64,000 nt of DNA from Cytophagales bacterium (GCA_022360015.1 JAKSDQ010000150.1:1-64000), one strand, 5' to 3'. Shown: positions 1 through 9,147, numbered from the stretch's first letter. Notes: a model not told the origin generated them from the sequence alone. A program made the numbers and translations.

Positions 1-519
1 GGTATTGGTTCTATTACACCGTCTCATAAACTTACAATTTCCGGAAGTGGGGCGTACAATGCTCCTGGGGCTTCATCTATAGTTTTAGAAAACAGTGTGG
101 CCAATAGAACCTGGCAATGGCACGTTTTAGATGACGGTGGTATGCAATTTGGAGATATCAATACATCGGCAACCAGGTTTTTAATCGATGCCAACGGCAA
201 TGTCGGTATTGGTACTATTACCCCAGGTGCCTATAGATTAGCCGTTAACGGCAAAATCCGCGCTAAAGAAGTCAAAGTTGAAACCGGCTGGTCAGACTTT
301 GTATTTGAGGATGATTATGATCTTCCAACTCTTGCCGAGGTCGAACAATTCATCAAAGTCAATAAGCATTTACCTGAAATTCCTTCCGCTCAGGAAGTAG
401 CTGAAAACGGCGTGAATCTAGGGGAGATGGAAGCTAAGCTCTTACAAAAAATTGAAGAATTAACGCTTTACATTATTCAACAGGAAAAGCGAATTAAGCA
501 ATTGGAGTCAAAAAAGTAA
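1..519 (+). CDS. Tail-fibre-like repeat surface protein, C-terminal part (5' end outside window)
   Basis: The frame is open at base 1 and ends with TAA at 517-519, so only about 172 C-terminal residues are present. Two copies of a GIGT-x-TP...L-x-(V/I)-x-G repeat are visible, one at the very start and one near DANGNVGIGT, as in the beta-helical stalks of tail-fibre-like proteins that many Bacteroidota secrete. They are followed by the usual AKEVKVE...HLPEIPSA linker and a C-terminal coiled coil of about 30 residues rich in E, K, I and L. In related proteins this tail follows long repeat arrays. No S74 peptidase chaperone domain is seen. The exact role is unknown; surface adhesion or structure is an inference. 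Confidence 0.8.
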   Translation, partial: GIGSITPSHKLTISGSGAYNAPGASSIVLENSVANRTWQWHVLDDGGMQFGDINTSATRFLIDANGNVGIGTITPGAYRLAVNGKIRAKEVKVETGWSDFVFEDDYDLPTLAEVEQFIKVNKHLPEIPSAQEVAENGVNLGEMEAKLLQKIEELTLYIIQQEKRIKQLESKK

Positions 520-554
520 TTAATAGTAGCAATAAAGAAATAACTTAACAAAAA

Positions 555-882
555 TAGATAAACTGCATGCCGTCCTTTTTCCCGGGCCAGTTTTTCAAGA
601 CTTTCGACAATCACTTGCCCCAGGCCATGGCCCCTGAAACCCTTAAGGACAGCAATTCTGGAAATATGCCCGCGATTGTTTTCAATTAATAACCTTCCGA
701 TAGCTGCGGGCTCCTCCCCGCAGCTCTCCAATGATTTGTGAAGCCTTGTGATCATAGGTGTCAAAATCCTACTTCTCGCTGATACCATGCTCCTTCACAA
801 ACACCTTTTTCCCGATAGCAAACACACCGGCTAATTCAACGATTGTTTTTACCTGTATGATTGTCTGCTCCGTACAAGCCAT
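555..882 (-). pseudogene. Degraded GNAT-family N-acetyltransferase
   Basis: Reading the minus strand from ATG 882 gives a GNAT-like N-terminus (MACTEQTIIQVKTIVELAGV, then VFVKEHGISEK) that hits an in-frame TAG at 771-769. The same frame then continues with DFDTYDHKASQIIGE, a typical acetyltransferase segment. Homology shifts to another frame near 715-725, giving EPAAIGRLLIENN and the acetyl-CoA loop region RIAVLKGFRGHGLGQ, and stops after RHAVYL at about 555. So there is one nonsense codon, one frameshift with a small loss, and a missing C-terminus. The break lies just past the 3' end of the neighbouring tail-fibre-like gene. The enzyme's substrate cannot be told. Family assignment is good; a function for the remnant is unlikely. 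Confidence 0.75.
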
Positions 883-995
883 GGTACTGTAAATTATAAA
901 TTTTACAGGTTAATATAACACATCACTTCCGGGCCACTCCTTTTTATTTATTACATTTATGGCTAGCTTTGCCCTTTATTGAAACATCAGAAATC

Positions 996-1421
996 ATGAA
1001 AAAAAATTCCCTGAGAAGAAGACCTTTTCTGCAAAGACTTACCGCCTTCGGTGGTTTGTTGGGTCTAAGCTCCCTTTCCGTGCACGCCGCGGCCACCGGT
1101 TTGCAAAAGCACGGTAATTTCGTGCATGTAGTATTTTTTTGGCTTAAAAATCCGGACAATAAAAAGGCAAGAAAGCAATTTGAGAATAACCTGAATACCT
1201 TTATCAAAGGAATTGACTACATCAGATCCACCCATGTGGGTACACCTGCCGGTACAGACCGGAGTGTAGTGGATAATTCATATACTTATTGCCTGATTGT
1301 GTCTTTCGATGACAAAAAAGATCACGACGCGTATCAGGAAGACGGACTTCATAAAAAATTTATTGATGATACCACGGCGCTGTGGGAAAGGGTGCAGGTT
1401 TATGATTCAATACTCATATAG
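996..1421 (+). CDS. Tat-exported Dabb (stress-responsive alpha/beta barrel) protein
   Basis: The 141-residue protein has an N-terminal export signal with a twin-arginine motif (RRRPFLQR, residues 7-14) and a hydrophobic stretch ending near AAA, which suggests Tat secretion. Residues from about 45 to the end match the Dabb fold: HVVFFWLKNP at the start, a GTPAGTDR stretch, a SYTYCLIVSF strand and a C-terminal helix with the HKKFIDD and DSILI segments. Dabb proteins form small dimeric ferredoxin-like barrels whose roles are mostly unknown. ATG 996 is preferred over the upstream TTG at 969 because it places the Tat signal at the N-terminus. It stands alone between a pseudogene and an M48 protease gene. 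Confidence 0.8.
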   Translation: MKKNSLRRRPFLQRLTAFGGLLGLSSLSVHAAATGLQKHGNFVHVVFFWLKNPDNKKARKQFENNLNTFIKGIDYIRSTHVGTPAGTDRSVVDNSYTYCLIVSFDDKKDHDAYQEDGLHKKFIDDTTALWERVQVYDSILI

Positions 1422-1589
1422 GGAAAAAAATGGTTTCGCAGCTTAAACATGAAAATAAATAAAGATAACCGCTCGTTAAGCATGAAGTTATAACCAATCA
1501 GAATACCTGTTTAACCACTTATAAGATATGCCCGTCTAATAACACTGTATGACTACCGGAGAATTTGGAAATTGATTAAAAAAGGAGAT

Positions 1590-3026
1590 ATGAAAACCAG
1601 TACCTTTGTAAACATCACCATTAGTGTGGTTCTATTATTATTTGTTAATTCGTGTGCTGTTAACCCGGTAACAGGGAAAAGGGATTTAATGTTGATATCC
1701 GAAGAGCGGGAATTGGCTATGGGAGCGGAGAGTGATCCGGGCGTAATCGCTTATTTTGGCTTGTATGAGGATGAAAAGTTACAGAACTTCATTAATGTTA
1801 AAGGGAAGGAGATGGCGGCTATCTCGCATCGTTCCCATCTCGACTTTAAATTCCGCATTCTGGACTCGCCGGTTATCAATGCCTTTGCTGTGCCCGGTGG
1901 TTATGTCTATTTTACCAGGGGAATTCTTGCCCATTTCAATAACGAGGCCGAATTTGCCGGGGTGCTGGGCCACGAGATCGGCCATGTGACTGCCAGGCAC
2001 TCCGCCAAACAATACAGCAAGCAACTATTTTATCAGGGCTTATTTGTGGTGGGTATGGTGGCCTCCAAGGAATTCAGGCAGTTCTCAGACGCGGCGTCTC
2101 AAAGTCTCGGACTGCTTTTTTTAAAATTCAGCCGTGAAGATGAAACGGAATCTGACCGTTTAGGCGTCGAATACTCTACCAGGGTAGGGTATGATGCTAA
2201 GGAAATGGCTAATTTTTTTAAAACACTGGACAGAATGGGGCAGCAATCGGGTTCGGAAAGAGTACCTGATTTCTTATCTACCCACCCTAATCCCGCAGAC
2301 AGGTTTGAAAACGTCGGCCGGTTAGCCAGGGAATGGCAAACCAAATTGAATGTCAGTAACTTGAAAACAAACAGGAATCAGTACCTGACGATGATAGATG
2401 GATTGGTTTTCGGTGAAGACCCAAGACAAGGTTTTTTTGAAAACAATGTGTTTTACCATCCGGAGTTGAAATTTGAGTTTCCCGTGCCGGCACAGTGGAA
2501 AACAGTGAATACACCTCAGCAGGTACAGATCGCGCCTGAAAACGGTAAAGCAGTAATCATATTTAGCCTGGCCAAAGAAAAAACACTGGAAGCAGCAGCG
2601 GCAGCCGTCCAAAAGATGGACTCCATAAAGGTTCTGGAATCTAAAAAAACGACAGTGAACGGACTACCGGCCATGACCATGCTGACAGATCAAGGTACGA
2701 ACCTTAGGTTTTTGACGTACCTGATTAAATATGACAACTACATATACAAATTTTATGGTGTTTCTTCAAGACAAGACTACAGCAGTTATGCCCCGGTATT
2801 TATCAATACCATGAAAAATTTCAAAAAACTAACTGATCCGGCCAAACTAAATAGAAAGCCCGATCGTGTGAGGGTGAAAACCGTAAAATCCAACGGAACA
2901 GTAGAACAAGCCTTAAAATCATATAATGTAAAAAGCAATATGCTTGAAAAGACAGCATTATTGAACAGTATGAAGTTAACAGATAATGTCAAAAAAGGAA
3001 GCTTAATAAAGATCATAGCTAAATAG
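1590..3026 (+). CDS. M48-family zinc metalloprotease lipoprotein
   Basis: The protein is about 478 residues long. A lipoprotein signal ends in FVNSC with the lipid-modified Cys at residue 22, so it should be anchored in the envelope. The zinc-protease motif HEIGH lies at residues 128-132, and the downstream ETESD (about 185-189) supplies the expected third zinc ligand region. This is the arrangement of periplasmic M48 proteases such as BepA/LoiP, which are linked to outer-membrane protein quality control. The C-terminal about 50 residues look like a LysM-type motif (VKSNGTVEQALKSY...GSLIKI). ATG 1590 is chosen because it gives a proper signal; a TTG at 1572 is the only upstream option, and AGGAG lies just before the ATG. 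Confidence 0.9.
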   Translation: MKTSTFVNITISVVLLLFVNSCAVNPVTGKRDLMLISEERELAMGAESDPGVIAYFGLYEDEKLQNFINVKGKEMAAISHRSHLDFKFRILDSPVINAFAVPGGYVYFTRGILAHFNNEAEFAGVLGHEIGHVTARHSAKQYSKQLFYQGLFVVGMVASKEFRQFSDAASQSLGLLFLKFSREDETESDRLGVEYSTRVGYDAKEMANFFKTLDRMGQQSGSERVPDFLSTHPNPADRFENVGRLAREWQTKLNVSNLKTNRNQYLTMIDGLVFGEDPRQGFFENNVFYHPELKFEFPVPAQWKTVNTPQQVQIAPENGKAVIIFSLAKEKTLEAAAAAVQKMDSIKVLESKKTTVNGLPAMTMLTDQGTNLRFLTYLIKYDNYIYKFYGVSSRQDYSSYAPVFINTMKNFKKLTDPAKLNRKPDRVRVKTVKSNGTVEQALKSYNVKSNMLEKTALLNSMKLTDNVKKGSLIKIIAK

Positions 3027-3116
3027 TGATGCCCCCGGCAAACTGTTAACCCAATCCATTGCACTAACTACTACAACTGTGTAATCAATAAACGGAAGTA
3101 ACCAATAAATACACGT

Positions 3117-3809
3117 ATGACAAAACCACTAGTCAAGGAGATCAATGGGTTTGAATATATGCTCTATGAGAAAAAGACCTACGAGCCCGCTGTTGCTTTG
3201 CAGCATAGCCGGGATTACTACCAATGGCTGGATCGACGAAGGACGGTCCGGGACTTTTCCGACAGGCCGGTTCCCCGTGAATTGATAGAAAACCTGATTC
3301 TCTCAGCCTCCTCAGCCCCATCCGGTGCCCACAAGCAACCATGGAGATTTTGTGCCGTATCTAACCCGGGTATCAAAAAGGAGATCAGGAAAGCTGCTGA
3401 GAAAGAGGAATATGAAAGCTATCACGGCCGGATGAGCGAAAGGTGGCTGAAAGACCTGCAGGCCTTAGGCACGGACTGGCACAAACCATTCCTGGAAATA
3501 GCCCCCTGGCTTATCATTGTTTTTAAAAAGGCTTATGAATGGGGTGAAAAAGGTGAAAAAACCAATAACTACTATGTGAATGAGTCTGTAGGACTGGCTG
3601 CTGGATTTCTGCTAACTGCCATTCACAATGCAGGTTTGGTAGCCTTAACACATACACCTAGTCCAATGAATTTTTTAGTAAAAATTTTAAACAGACCAGA
3701 CAATGAAAGGCCATTTTTGTTGATCCCTGTGGGTTATCCTGCCAAAGATGTTTATGTACCTAGACTGCAGCGCAGGCCTTTGGAAGAGATTAGCGAATTC
3801 TATGAATAA
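3117..3809 (+). CDS. Nitroreductase-family flavoprotein (IYD-like)
   Basis: At 230 residues this matches the FMN-dependent nitroreductase family. The FMN-phosphate motif RRTVRDF (41-47) follows the family's leading helix, SSAPSGAHKQPW (65-76) is the conserved second FMN contact, and a glycine-rich LAAGFLLTAIHNAGL helix lies near residue 165. The order and the PSGAHKQPW wording are those of the iodotyrosine-deiodinase/BluB-like branch. No cobamide context is present, so reductive chemistry on a halogenated or nitro-aromatic or quinone substrate is only inferred. It stands as a single gene; the next ORF is a broken oxidoreductase. Confidence 0.85.
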   Translation: MTKPLVKEINGFEYMLYEKKTYEPAVALQHSRDYYQWLDRRRTVRDFSDRPVPRELIENLILSASSAPSGAHKQPWRFCAVSNPGIKKEIRKAAEKEEYESYHGRMSERWLKDLQALGTDWHKPFLEIAPWLIIVFKKAYEWGEKGEKTNNYYVNESVGLAAGFLLTAIHNAGLVALTHTPSPMNFLVKILNRPDNERPFLLIPVGYPAKDVYVPRLQRRPLEEISEFYE

Positions 3810-3863
3810 CCATCGCGGGTTAATCCGGTTTGATGCCTCAATATTTAGTAATAACTTAGTGGG

Positions 3864-4466
3864 ATGGTTAATGTAAAGCAGCCTGTGTGTATGTTGATTG
3901 GGCAGGCCGCGGCGGGTACTCTGGCTGCTTTGGCAGTGGATACAGGGCTCAAACCGGCCGAAGTACCGGTAAGAGACGTCCAGCAAGCTTTACTGGATTT
4001 TGATGCTTACCTTTTACACTACCTGGATGTTAACCCGGACAGCAAGTTTTTTAAAGCCATTCAAAAAATTGGTGCCACCGGAATTTTAAGAGGGGAAGGA
4101 AAAAATGCAGGGTGGGAAAATCAAACTTTATTTTATCCGGACAGTCTGCTGTCCCGTACCGCATTGCAAACAGGGCTTAATGACATTGCCCCCGAATTAA
4201 GCCTAGATAGCAAAGATCAGGTCTTGACCGGCGGCGAGGCGTTGGCGATTATTCAAAATCTGATGCAATTAGGATCAGATGAAAAAGGTAACATGGGTCG
4301 GGAACTACCATTGACAGAAGCCAGCAGGATTTGGAAGAAATATGGGATGGGCGCTTTCAGGCAGCACGAACCAATGACCAGGGCAGCGTTCTGCCTGCTA
4401 TTGGATGAATTAGCCGACCCATTCACCAACTGGCCGGTAGATCATTGGGGGAATTTCAGTTTTTAA
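3864..4466 (+). pseudogene. 5'-truncated FAD-dependent oxidoreductase remnant
   Basis: The 200 residues correspond to the C-terminal third of a large FAD-dependent oxidoreductase family common in Bacteroidota. Visible are the end of the FAD domain (QPVCMLIGQAAAGTLAALAV), the linker EVPVRDVQQALLDF, and the C-terminal repeat region GATGILRGEGKNAGW...FYPD. The N-terminal dinucleotide-binding GxGxxG motif and the catalytic domain are absent, and the 55 bases back to the nitroreductase stop hold stops in the relevant frame. The residual ORF is clean to its end, so loss of the 5' part may be fairly recent. It is unlikely to encode a working enzyme. Confidence 0.75.
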
Positions 4467-4502
4467 CCGTGGCCCGGTTCCCGGATCGTTGAATAAACCC
4501 TT

Positions 4503-5933
4503 TTAAATACTACCGGCCGACCTCACCTCTGTTCCCTCCATATTCCGAAGCTTATCCCCCAGCCGCTGCCGCATCTGATCTGCTATTTTTTCTATTTTCT
4601 CAACGATCTCAGGATTATCTGAGGCGACATTGTTGGTTTCAGCGATATCTGTTTTTAAATTATACAATGCTATTTCCGTAATTATATTTTGTTCATACTC
4701 CACCGGCAATCCGTCTTTGCCACCTTCCCGCCCATTCAGTGATCTGTAGCTATGGGGAAAATACAATTTCCAATCCCCATATCTTACACCGTGCAATTCA
4801 TTGGTTTTATAATAATAAAAATAGGCTTCATGCGGGCTTTCCGATGACTGGCCTGTTATAACAGACCAAACGTTTTTCCCGTCAATCTTATTAACCGGAA
4901 GCTGCGAGCCGGTTAGACCTGCAATAGTAGGCAACAAATCAATGGTCATTACAGGGGTTGAAATAGTCTGGTTGGCGGGAATCTTACCAGGATACCGCAT
5001 GATGCAGGGTTCCCTTTGTCCACCTTCCCACGCAGTGCCTTTGCCTTCTCTCAAGGGCAGTGCCCTGCCACTATGTTCACCGTATGACAACCAGGGGCCA
5101 TTGTCCGAGGTAAAAATAACCAACGTTTCTTCATCGATCGTATGGTCTTTCAACGTTTCAAGGATCTGTCCGACCGACCAGTCTATCTCCATGATTACAT
5201 CTCCATACAATCCCCTCCTTGATTTTCCCTTAAATTTGTCTGAAACAAATAAAGGCACATGAGGTTGAGGATGGGCTATGTAAAGAAAAAAAGGCGTGTC
5301 TTTATTAGACTCAATAAATTCGATGCTTCTTTCGGTAATTTGGGTGGTAAGCATAGATTGATCTTCCAGTGTATCAACTACTTTTTCGTTTTCATATAAA
5401 AGAAGCGGGACAAAATTAAATTTAGTACCCTGCCACGGATGAAAAGGCCACATATCATTGGAGTAAGGGATGCCAAAATAATCGTCAAAGCCCTGGTTGT
5501 TGGGCATAAACTGAGGATCATCACCCAAGTGCCACTTGCCATAGATAGCGGTGCGGTAACCGTTGGCTTTCAACATTTCCGCCAGCGTAGTTTCGGAGAG
5601 ACTGAGACCTCCGGGATGATTAGGCATCAACGCACCATGAATGCCTATCCTGTTTGGGTAACATCCCGTCAGCAACGCAGCCCTGCTGGCCGAACAAACC
5701 GCCTGTGCCACATAAAAATCCGTTAACCTAACTCCTTCCCTGGCCATCTGATCCAGGTGCGGCGTTTCAATATCAGGCGACCCAAAGCACCCCACATCCT
5801 GATACCCCTGATCATCAGTGAAGATAATAATAACATTAGGCCGGCTGTTTTCGGCCATTTTTTTGGAGGACTCAACACATGAAACCACCATACCAGCCAG
5901 AACAACAAGAACCGGATAAGAATAAATTTTCAC
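4503..5933 (-). CDS. Sulfatase (arylsulfatase A-like) lipoprotein
   Basis: At 476 residues this is a family S1 sulfatase. A lipoprotein signal (GMVVSC, Cys19) suggests export and membrane anchoring. The metal-binding DD pair lies at 40-41 (FTDDQGYQD). The formylglycine site reads C80-S-A-S-R with the following LLTG, so maturation of Cys80 by a formylglycine-generating enzyme is required. The GKWHLG and FTSDNGPW motifs supply further active-site residues. The substrate is unknown; such enzymes usually remove sulfate from marine or host polysaccharides. No sulfatase-maturing enzyme, SusC/D pair or glycoside hydrolase is adjacent, so it is not in a visible polysaccharide utilisation locus. Confidence 0.9.
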   Translation of the reverse strand: MKIYSYPVLVVLAGMVVSCVESSKKMAENSRPNVIIIFTDDQGYQDVGCFGSPDIETPHLDQMAREGVRLTDFYVAQAVCSASRAALLTGCYPNRIGIHGALMPNHPGGLSLSETTLAEMLKANGYRTAIYGKWHLGDDPQFMPNNQGFDDYFGIPYSNDMWPFHPWQGTKFNFVPLLLYENEKVVDTLEDQSMLTTQITERSIEFIESNKDTPFFLYIAHPQPHVPLFVSDKFKGKSRRGLYGDVIMEIDWSVGQILETLKDHTIDEETLVIFTSDNGPWLSYGEHSGRALPLREGKGTAWEGGQREPCIMRYPGKIPANQTISTPVMTIDLLPTIAGLTGSQLPVNKIDGKNVWSVITGQSSESPHEAYFYYYKTNELHGVRYGDWKLYFPHSYRSLNGREGGKDGLPVEYEQNIITEIALYNLKTDIAETNNVASDNPEIVEKIEKIADQMRQRLGDKLRNMEGTEVRSAGSI

Positions 5934-6129
5934 CCGTTTAAATTTATTTCAACAAAATCTGAATATAAAAAATTGCCTGTGAATAGATCAAACTCTCAAC
6001 AATTTATGCTATACCCACCAAATTTCCAAAAAAAAAAATAACCATCAATATTAACGGTCCACCACCACTTTTTTGCCCCAACAGAGCACTCAAACCATCC
6101 TCAAACTCACACTCAAACCCAAACTCACA

Positions 6130-6723
6130 CTACTCATGTCTTTTGGTTAATTCCTCGATTATCTCGTTGAAGTCGACATTTTTGGCTTCAAGTAGGACGA
6201 GGTAGTGAAATAACAGGTCGGCGGCTTCGCCTTTGAAGAGGTCTTTGTTATCATCTTTGGCTTCTATTACCAGTTCTACAGCCTCCTCTCCTACTTTTTG
6301 GGCTACTTTGTTAATGCCTTTATCAAATAAAGACTTAGTGTATGATTTTTCGTCCGTGCTATGTTTTCTGTCTTTGATGATTCCTTTCAGATAGTTGATA
6401 AAATGAAGTTGATCCTTGTTATCTTCTTTGAAACAGGTATCGGCACCGGTGTGGCAGACCGGACCGGTCGGGCGGACTTTGATAAGGAGCGTATCCTGAT
6501 CGCAATCGGCCAATATTTCCTTCACTTCCAGAAAGTTACCTGAAGTTTCACCTTTGGTCCACAACTGCTGCCTGGTACGACTGTAAAAAGTTACCTGGCC
6601 CAGCGTTTGGGTTTTTTCCAATGCTTCCCTGTTCATGTAACCCAGCATCAAAACCTTTTGGGTGGTAAAATCCTGAATGATAGCAGGCACGAGGCCTTCC
6701 CCTTTTTCGAAATCGATATCCAT
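6130..6723 (-). CDS. hisI: Bifunctional phosphoribosyl-AMP cyclohydrolase / phosphoribosyl-ATP pyrophosphatase
   Basis: This is HisIE, catalysing histidine biosynthesis steps 2 and 3. The N-terminal HisI half (about 1-105) shows SRTRQQLWTKGETSGN, the metal-binding DCDQD, and the CHTG...TCF cysteines. The C-terminal HisE half (about 110-197) shows the EVGEEAVELVIEAK helix with its acidic Mg-binding residues and LLFHYLVLL. The length of 197 is normal for a fused HisIE. It is the last gene of the long minus-strand aromatic/histidine cluster, 30 bases after hisF. The Phe/Tyr attenuator region at about 12.6 kb is the nearest clear upstream control. Confidence 0.96.
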   Translation of the reverse strand: MDIDFEKGEGLVPAIIQDFTTQKVLMLGYMNREALEKTQTLGQVTFYSRTRQQLWTKGETSGNFLEVKEILADCDQDTLLIKVRPTGPVCHTGADTCFKEDNKDQLHFINYLKGIIKDRKHSTDEKSYTKSLFDKGINKVAQKVGEEAVELVIEAKDDNKDLFKGEAADLLFHYLVLLEAKNVDFNEIIEELTKRHE

Positions 6724-6753
6724 TTTTATTCTAATACATTAATTACTGCAAAG

Positions 6754-7509
6754 TTAAAGCCGCATGGTTATACCATCTTCACTCAACTTTACTTTTAGCT
6801 TGTCGATGTCAATTTCCTTGTAGTGAAAAATACTTGCAGCCAATGCTGCATCGGCTTTTCCGGTGGTAAAAACATCTGTAAAATGCCCCATGTCACCTGC
6901 TCCACCCGACGCTATAACCGGGATTGTCAAAAGGTCGGAAATTGTTGCAGTCAGTTCATTGGCAAAGCCGCCTTTGGTGCCGTCGTGGTCCATAGAAGTC
7001 AGCAGAATTTCCCCCGCGCCACGATTTTCCACTTCGAGGGCCCAACCGATGGTTTCCACTTCGGTGGGTGTTCTCCCGCCATGTGTATGAACCAGGTGTT
7101 GCCCATTTATATATTTTGAGTCAATAGCTACCACAATACATTGGGAGCCAAATTCCTGACTTAGTTCGTTGATCAAGCCCGGGTTTCTGACCGCGGCGGA
7201 ATTGACAGATACCTTGTCTGCTCCGGCGCCTAACAAGGCTGAAACATCCTCCTTGCTGCCAATACCCCCTCCTACCGTAAACGGGATGTTAACTTCCCTT
7301 GCCACTCTTTTTACAAGGTTAACAAGCGTTTTCCTTTTTTCAACTGTGGCGGTAATATCTAAAAAAACCAATTCATCAGCCCCTTGTTTACTGTAAATAG
7401 CGGCAAGCTCAACAGGATCACCGGCGTCTTTCAACTCGACAAAATTAACCCCTTTAACGGTTCTGCCATCTTTAATGTCCAGGCAGGGTACAATTCTTTT
7501 GGTAAGCAC
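6754..7509 (-). CDS. hisF: Imidazole glycerol phosphate synthase, cyclase subunit
   Basis: This 251-residue (beta/alpha)8 barrel is the synthase subunit that joins ammonia delivered by HisH to PRFAR, making IGP and AICAR. The N-terminus [20 protein letters not shown] carries the catalytic Asp of the LDIKDG strand, and the second catalytic Asp is in VVAIDSK. The phosphate-binding loops GGGIGS and ASGGAG are present in the two half-barrels. Partner hisH and the paralogous barrel hisA lie upstream in the same run, separated from hisF only by a small DinB remnant. Confidence 0.97.
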   Translation of the reverse strand: MLTKRIVPCLDIKDGRTVKGVNFVELKDAGDPVELAAIYSKQGADELVFLDITATVEKRKTLVNLVKRVAREVNIPFTVGGGIGSKEDVSALLGAGADKVSVNSAAVRNPGLINELSQEFGSQCIVVAIDSKYINGQHLVHTHGGRTPTEVETIGWALEVENRGAGEILLTSMDHDGTKGGFANELTATISDLLTIPVIASGGAGDMGHFTDVFTTGKADAALAASIFHYKEIDIDKLKVKLSEDGITMRL

Positions 7510-7546
7510 TTCTTTAAATGTTAAATAAATCCATATTTGAGGTTAG

Positions 7547-7747
7547 TTAAATATTTGCGTCATATTGACCTCTCACAAACCTATGCAAGGTGTTACCAGC
7601 CGAATCAACCAGGTGTCCCAATATTTCCTTTTTGGACCATTTGCCAGGAGTGGGTTTGTGATCCAGCGAGGTTTTATCCATGGAAGATAGTCTTGCACTT
7701 GTCTCCTCAATAATTTTTTCCAGGTCGCTACTAATTTCCATCATCAT
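7547..7747 (-). pseudogene. Truncated DinB-like four-helix protein inside the his run
   Basis: This 66-codon ORF matches only the first about 60 residues of DinB/YfiT-like four-helix proteins: a leading helix, then HKPTPGKWSKKEILGHLVDS, the signature that supplies the first metal-binding His, and the start of the next helix (RFVRGQYD). Intact members are about 150-175 residues with two more His ligands. Here a TAA follows DANI and the next 37 bases to hisF do not continue the fold in any frame I could follow. It starts only 3 bases before the end of hisA. The remnant may be translated, but a function is doubtful. Confidence 0.65.
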
Positions 7748-7750
7748 GGA

Positions 7751-8473
7751 TTATTTGTTGAAATATATTTCCAGATCCGAAAGTTCAATTCGGCCCTCAT
7801 AAAAGGCTTTGCCAATAATTACACCCTCCACACCTATTCCTGCCAGTTCATGGACATCTTCGAGGGTGGATACACCGCCGCTGGCGATCAAATGAATCTC
7901 AGGATAGTAATTAAGAATTTCCCGGTACAAGTTCATAGCAGGGCCTTGTAACAGGCCATCCTTACTGACATCCGTACAAATCACATATTTAACCGACTTC
8001 TGTACGTAATCTTCCAAAAACACATGCAGACCGATGGAAGTTTTTTCTTGCCAGCCGTCAATGGCGATATGTTTATCAATGACATCAGCACCCAGGATGA
8101 TCTGTTCATTTCCAAAATTTTGCAGCCAGCTTTCAAATAGTTCCGGATTTTTGACAGCAATACTGCCACCAGTCACCTGGCTGGCACCTGCGCCGAATAC
8201 TGTTCTCAGGTCGGCCTCGGATTGAATTCCGCCACCGTAGTCGATAGACAATTCGGTGTATGAGGCAATGGATTCAAGAACTTTCAGATTGACGATTTGC
8301 TTTTTCCGGGCCCCATCCAAATCTACCAAATGCAGCCGCCTGGCACCGGCATCTTCAAACTTCCTGGCTACCTCCAGTGGATCGCTGTTGTATTCCTTTT
8401 TTTGGCTATAATCACCTTGTGTTAACCTAACGCATTTGCCGTCGATAATATCGATCGCAGGTATAATATGCAT
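7751..8473 (-). CDS. hisA: ProFAR isomerase (phosphoribosylformimino-AICAR-ribotide isomerase)
   Basis: HisA is a 240-residue TIM barrel catalysing the Amadori rearrangement of ProFAR to PRFAR. The N-terminal MHIIPAIDIIDGKCVRLTQG has the catalytic Asp8, and the second catalytic acid is in VICTDVSKDG. Phosphate loops DYGGGI and ASGGVS are intact. It lies 29 bases after hisH, as is usual for Bacteroidota hisHAF blocks. Confidence 0.97.
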   Translation of the reverse strand: MHIIPAIDIIDGKCVRLTQGDYSQKKEYNSDPLEVARKFEDAGARRLHLVDLDGARKKQIVNLKVLESIASYTELSIDYGGGIQSEADLRTVFGAGASQVTGGSIAVKNPELFESWLQNFGNEQIILGADVIDKHIAIDGWQEKTSIGLHVFLEDYVQKSVKYVICTDVSKDGLLQGPAMNLYREILNYYPEIHLIASGGVSTLEDVHELAGIGVEGVIIGKAFYEGRIELSDLEIYFNK

Positions 8474-8502
8474 GATTAAAATTTAGACATAAAGTTTCAT
8501 CC

Positions 8503-9105
8503 TTAAAGTTCTAAAAAATTGGCCAGCATCTTCTGTCCGTCATCACCACTTTTCTCAATATGGGCCTGCACAGCATAAAAATTTCCTTTTTGCAAAACCC
8601 CACTGAACGGCAGAATGTAATCTGTAGTTCCTGCTGTTTCTGCTCCAATGGCCGCATAAAAGCTATGAACGTAGTAAACATAAGGATTGTTTAAGCCAGA
8701 AAATATTTTTCCCTGACAATTTTCCAACCTGTTCCAGCCCATATGAGGTATTTTATATTGGTCATGGGCGTTTTTCGCATCAGGGCGCACGAATTTTTTC
8801 ACTTCCAGGTCAAAGATACCCAAACAATTTGTGTCCCCTTCTTCAGAATGGCGGCACATTAGCTGAAGGCCTATGCAAATGCCCAGCACCGGTTGTTTGA
8901 GGTTGACAATCAGTCTGTCAAGCCCTTTCTGCTGCAAATAGGCCATAGTTGTACTGGCTTCTCCTTGTCCGGGAAAAATGACCTTATCCGCGTTTTTTAT
9001 CACTTCGTGGTCATCGGTCCATAAAGGTGTGACCCCCAATCGCTCCAAAGCATAAACTACTGATTGTACATTACCGGCATTATACCTGATGATGGCGACT
9101 TTCAT
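8503..9105 (-). CDS. hisH: Imidazole glycerol phosphate synthase, glutamine amidotransferase subunit
   Basis: HisH is the class I glutaminase that feeds ammonia to HisF. The nucleophile Cys77 sits in GICIGLQL and the oxyanion-side stretch FPGQGEA is intact. The C-terminal His/Glu pair occurs as QAHIEKSG rather than the usual QFHPEKSG: the catalytic His and Glu are kept, but the flanking Phe and Pro are replaced. The length of 200 is normal. The gene follows the DAHP synthase/chorismate mutase gene by 42 bases, joining histidine genes to an aromatic operon. Confidence 0.95.
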   Translation of the reverse strand: MKVAIIRYNAGNVQSVVYALERLGVTPLWTDDHEVIKNADKVIFPGQGEASTTMAYLQQKGLDRLIVNLKQPVLGICIGLQLMCRHSEEGDTNCLGIFDLEVKKFVRPDAKNAHDQYKIPHMGWNRLENCQGKIFSGLNNPYVYYVHSFYAAIGAETAGTTDYILPFSGVLQKGNFYAVQAHIEKSGDDGQKMLANFLEL

Positions 9106-9147
9106 AGATGTCAGGCCTGTTTGTTTATTCGGGAAAGATAATGATAA

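Noticed and set aside
6085-6130. Short ACTCAAAC/CTCACACT direct repeats between the sulfatase and hisIE genes
   Set aside because: Imperfect, low-complexity and only about 45 bases long; not a CRISPR or a clear regulatory array.
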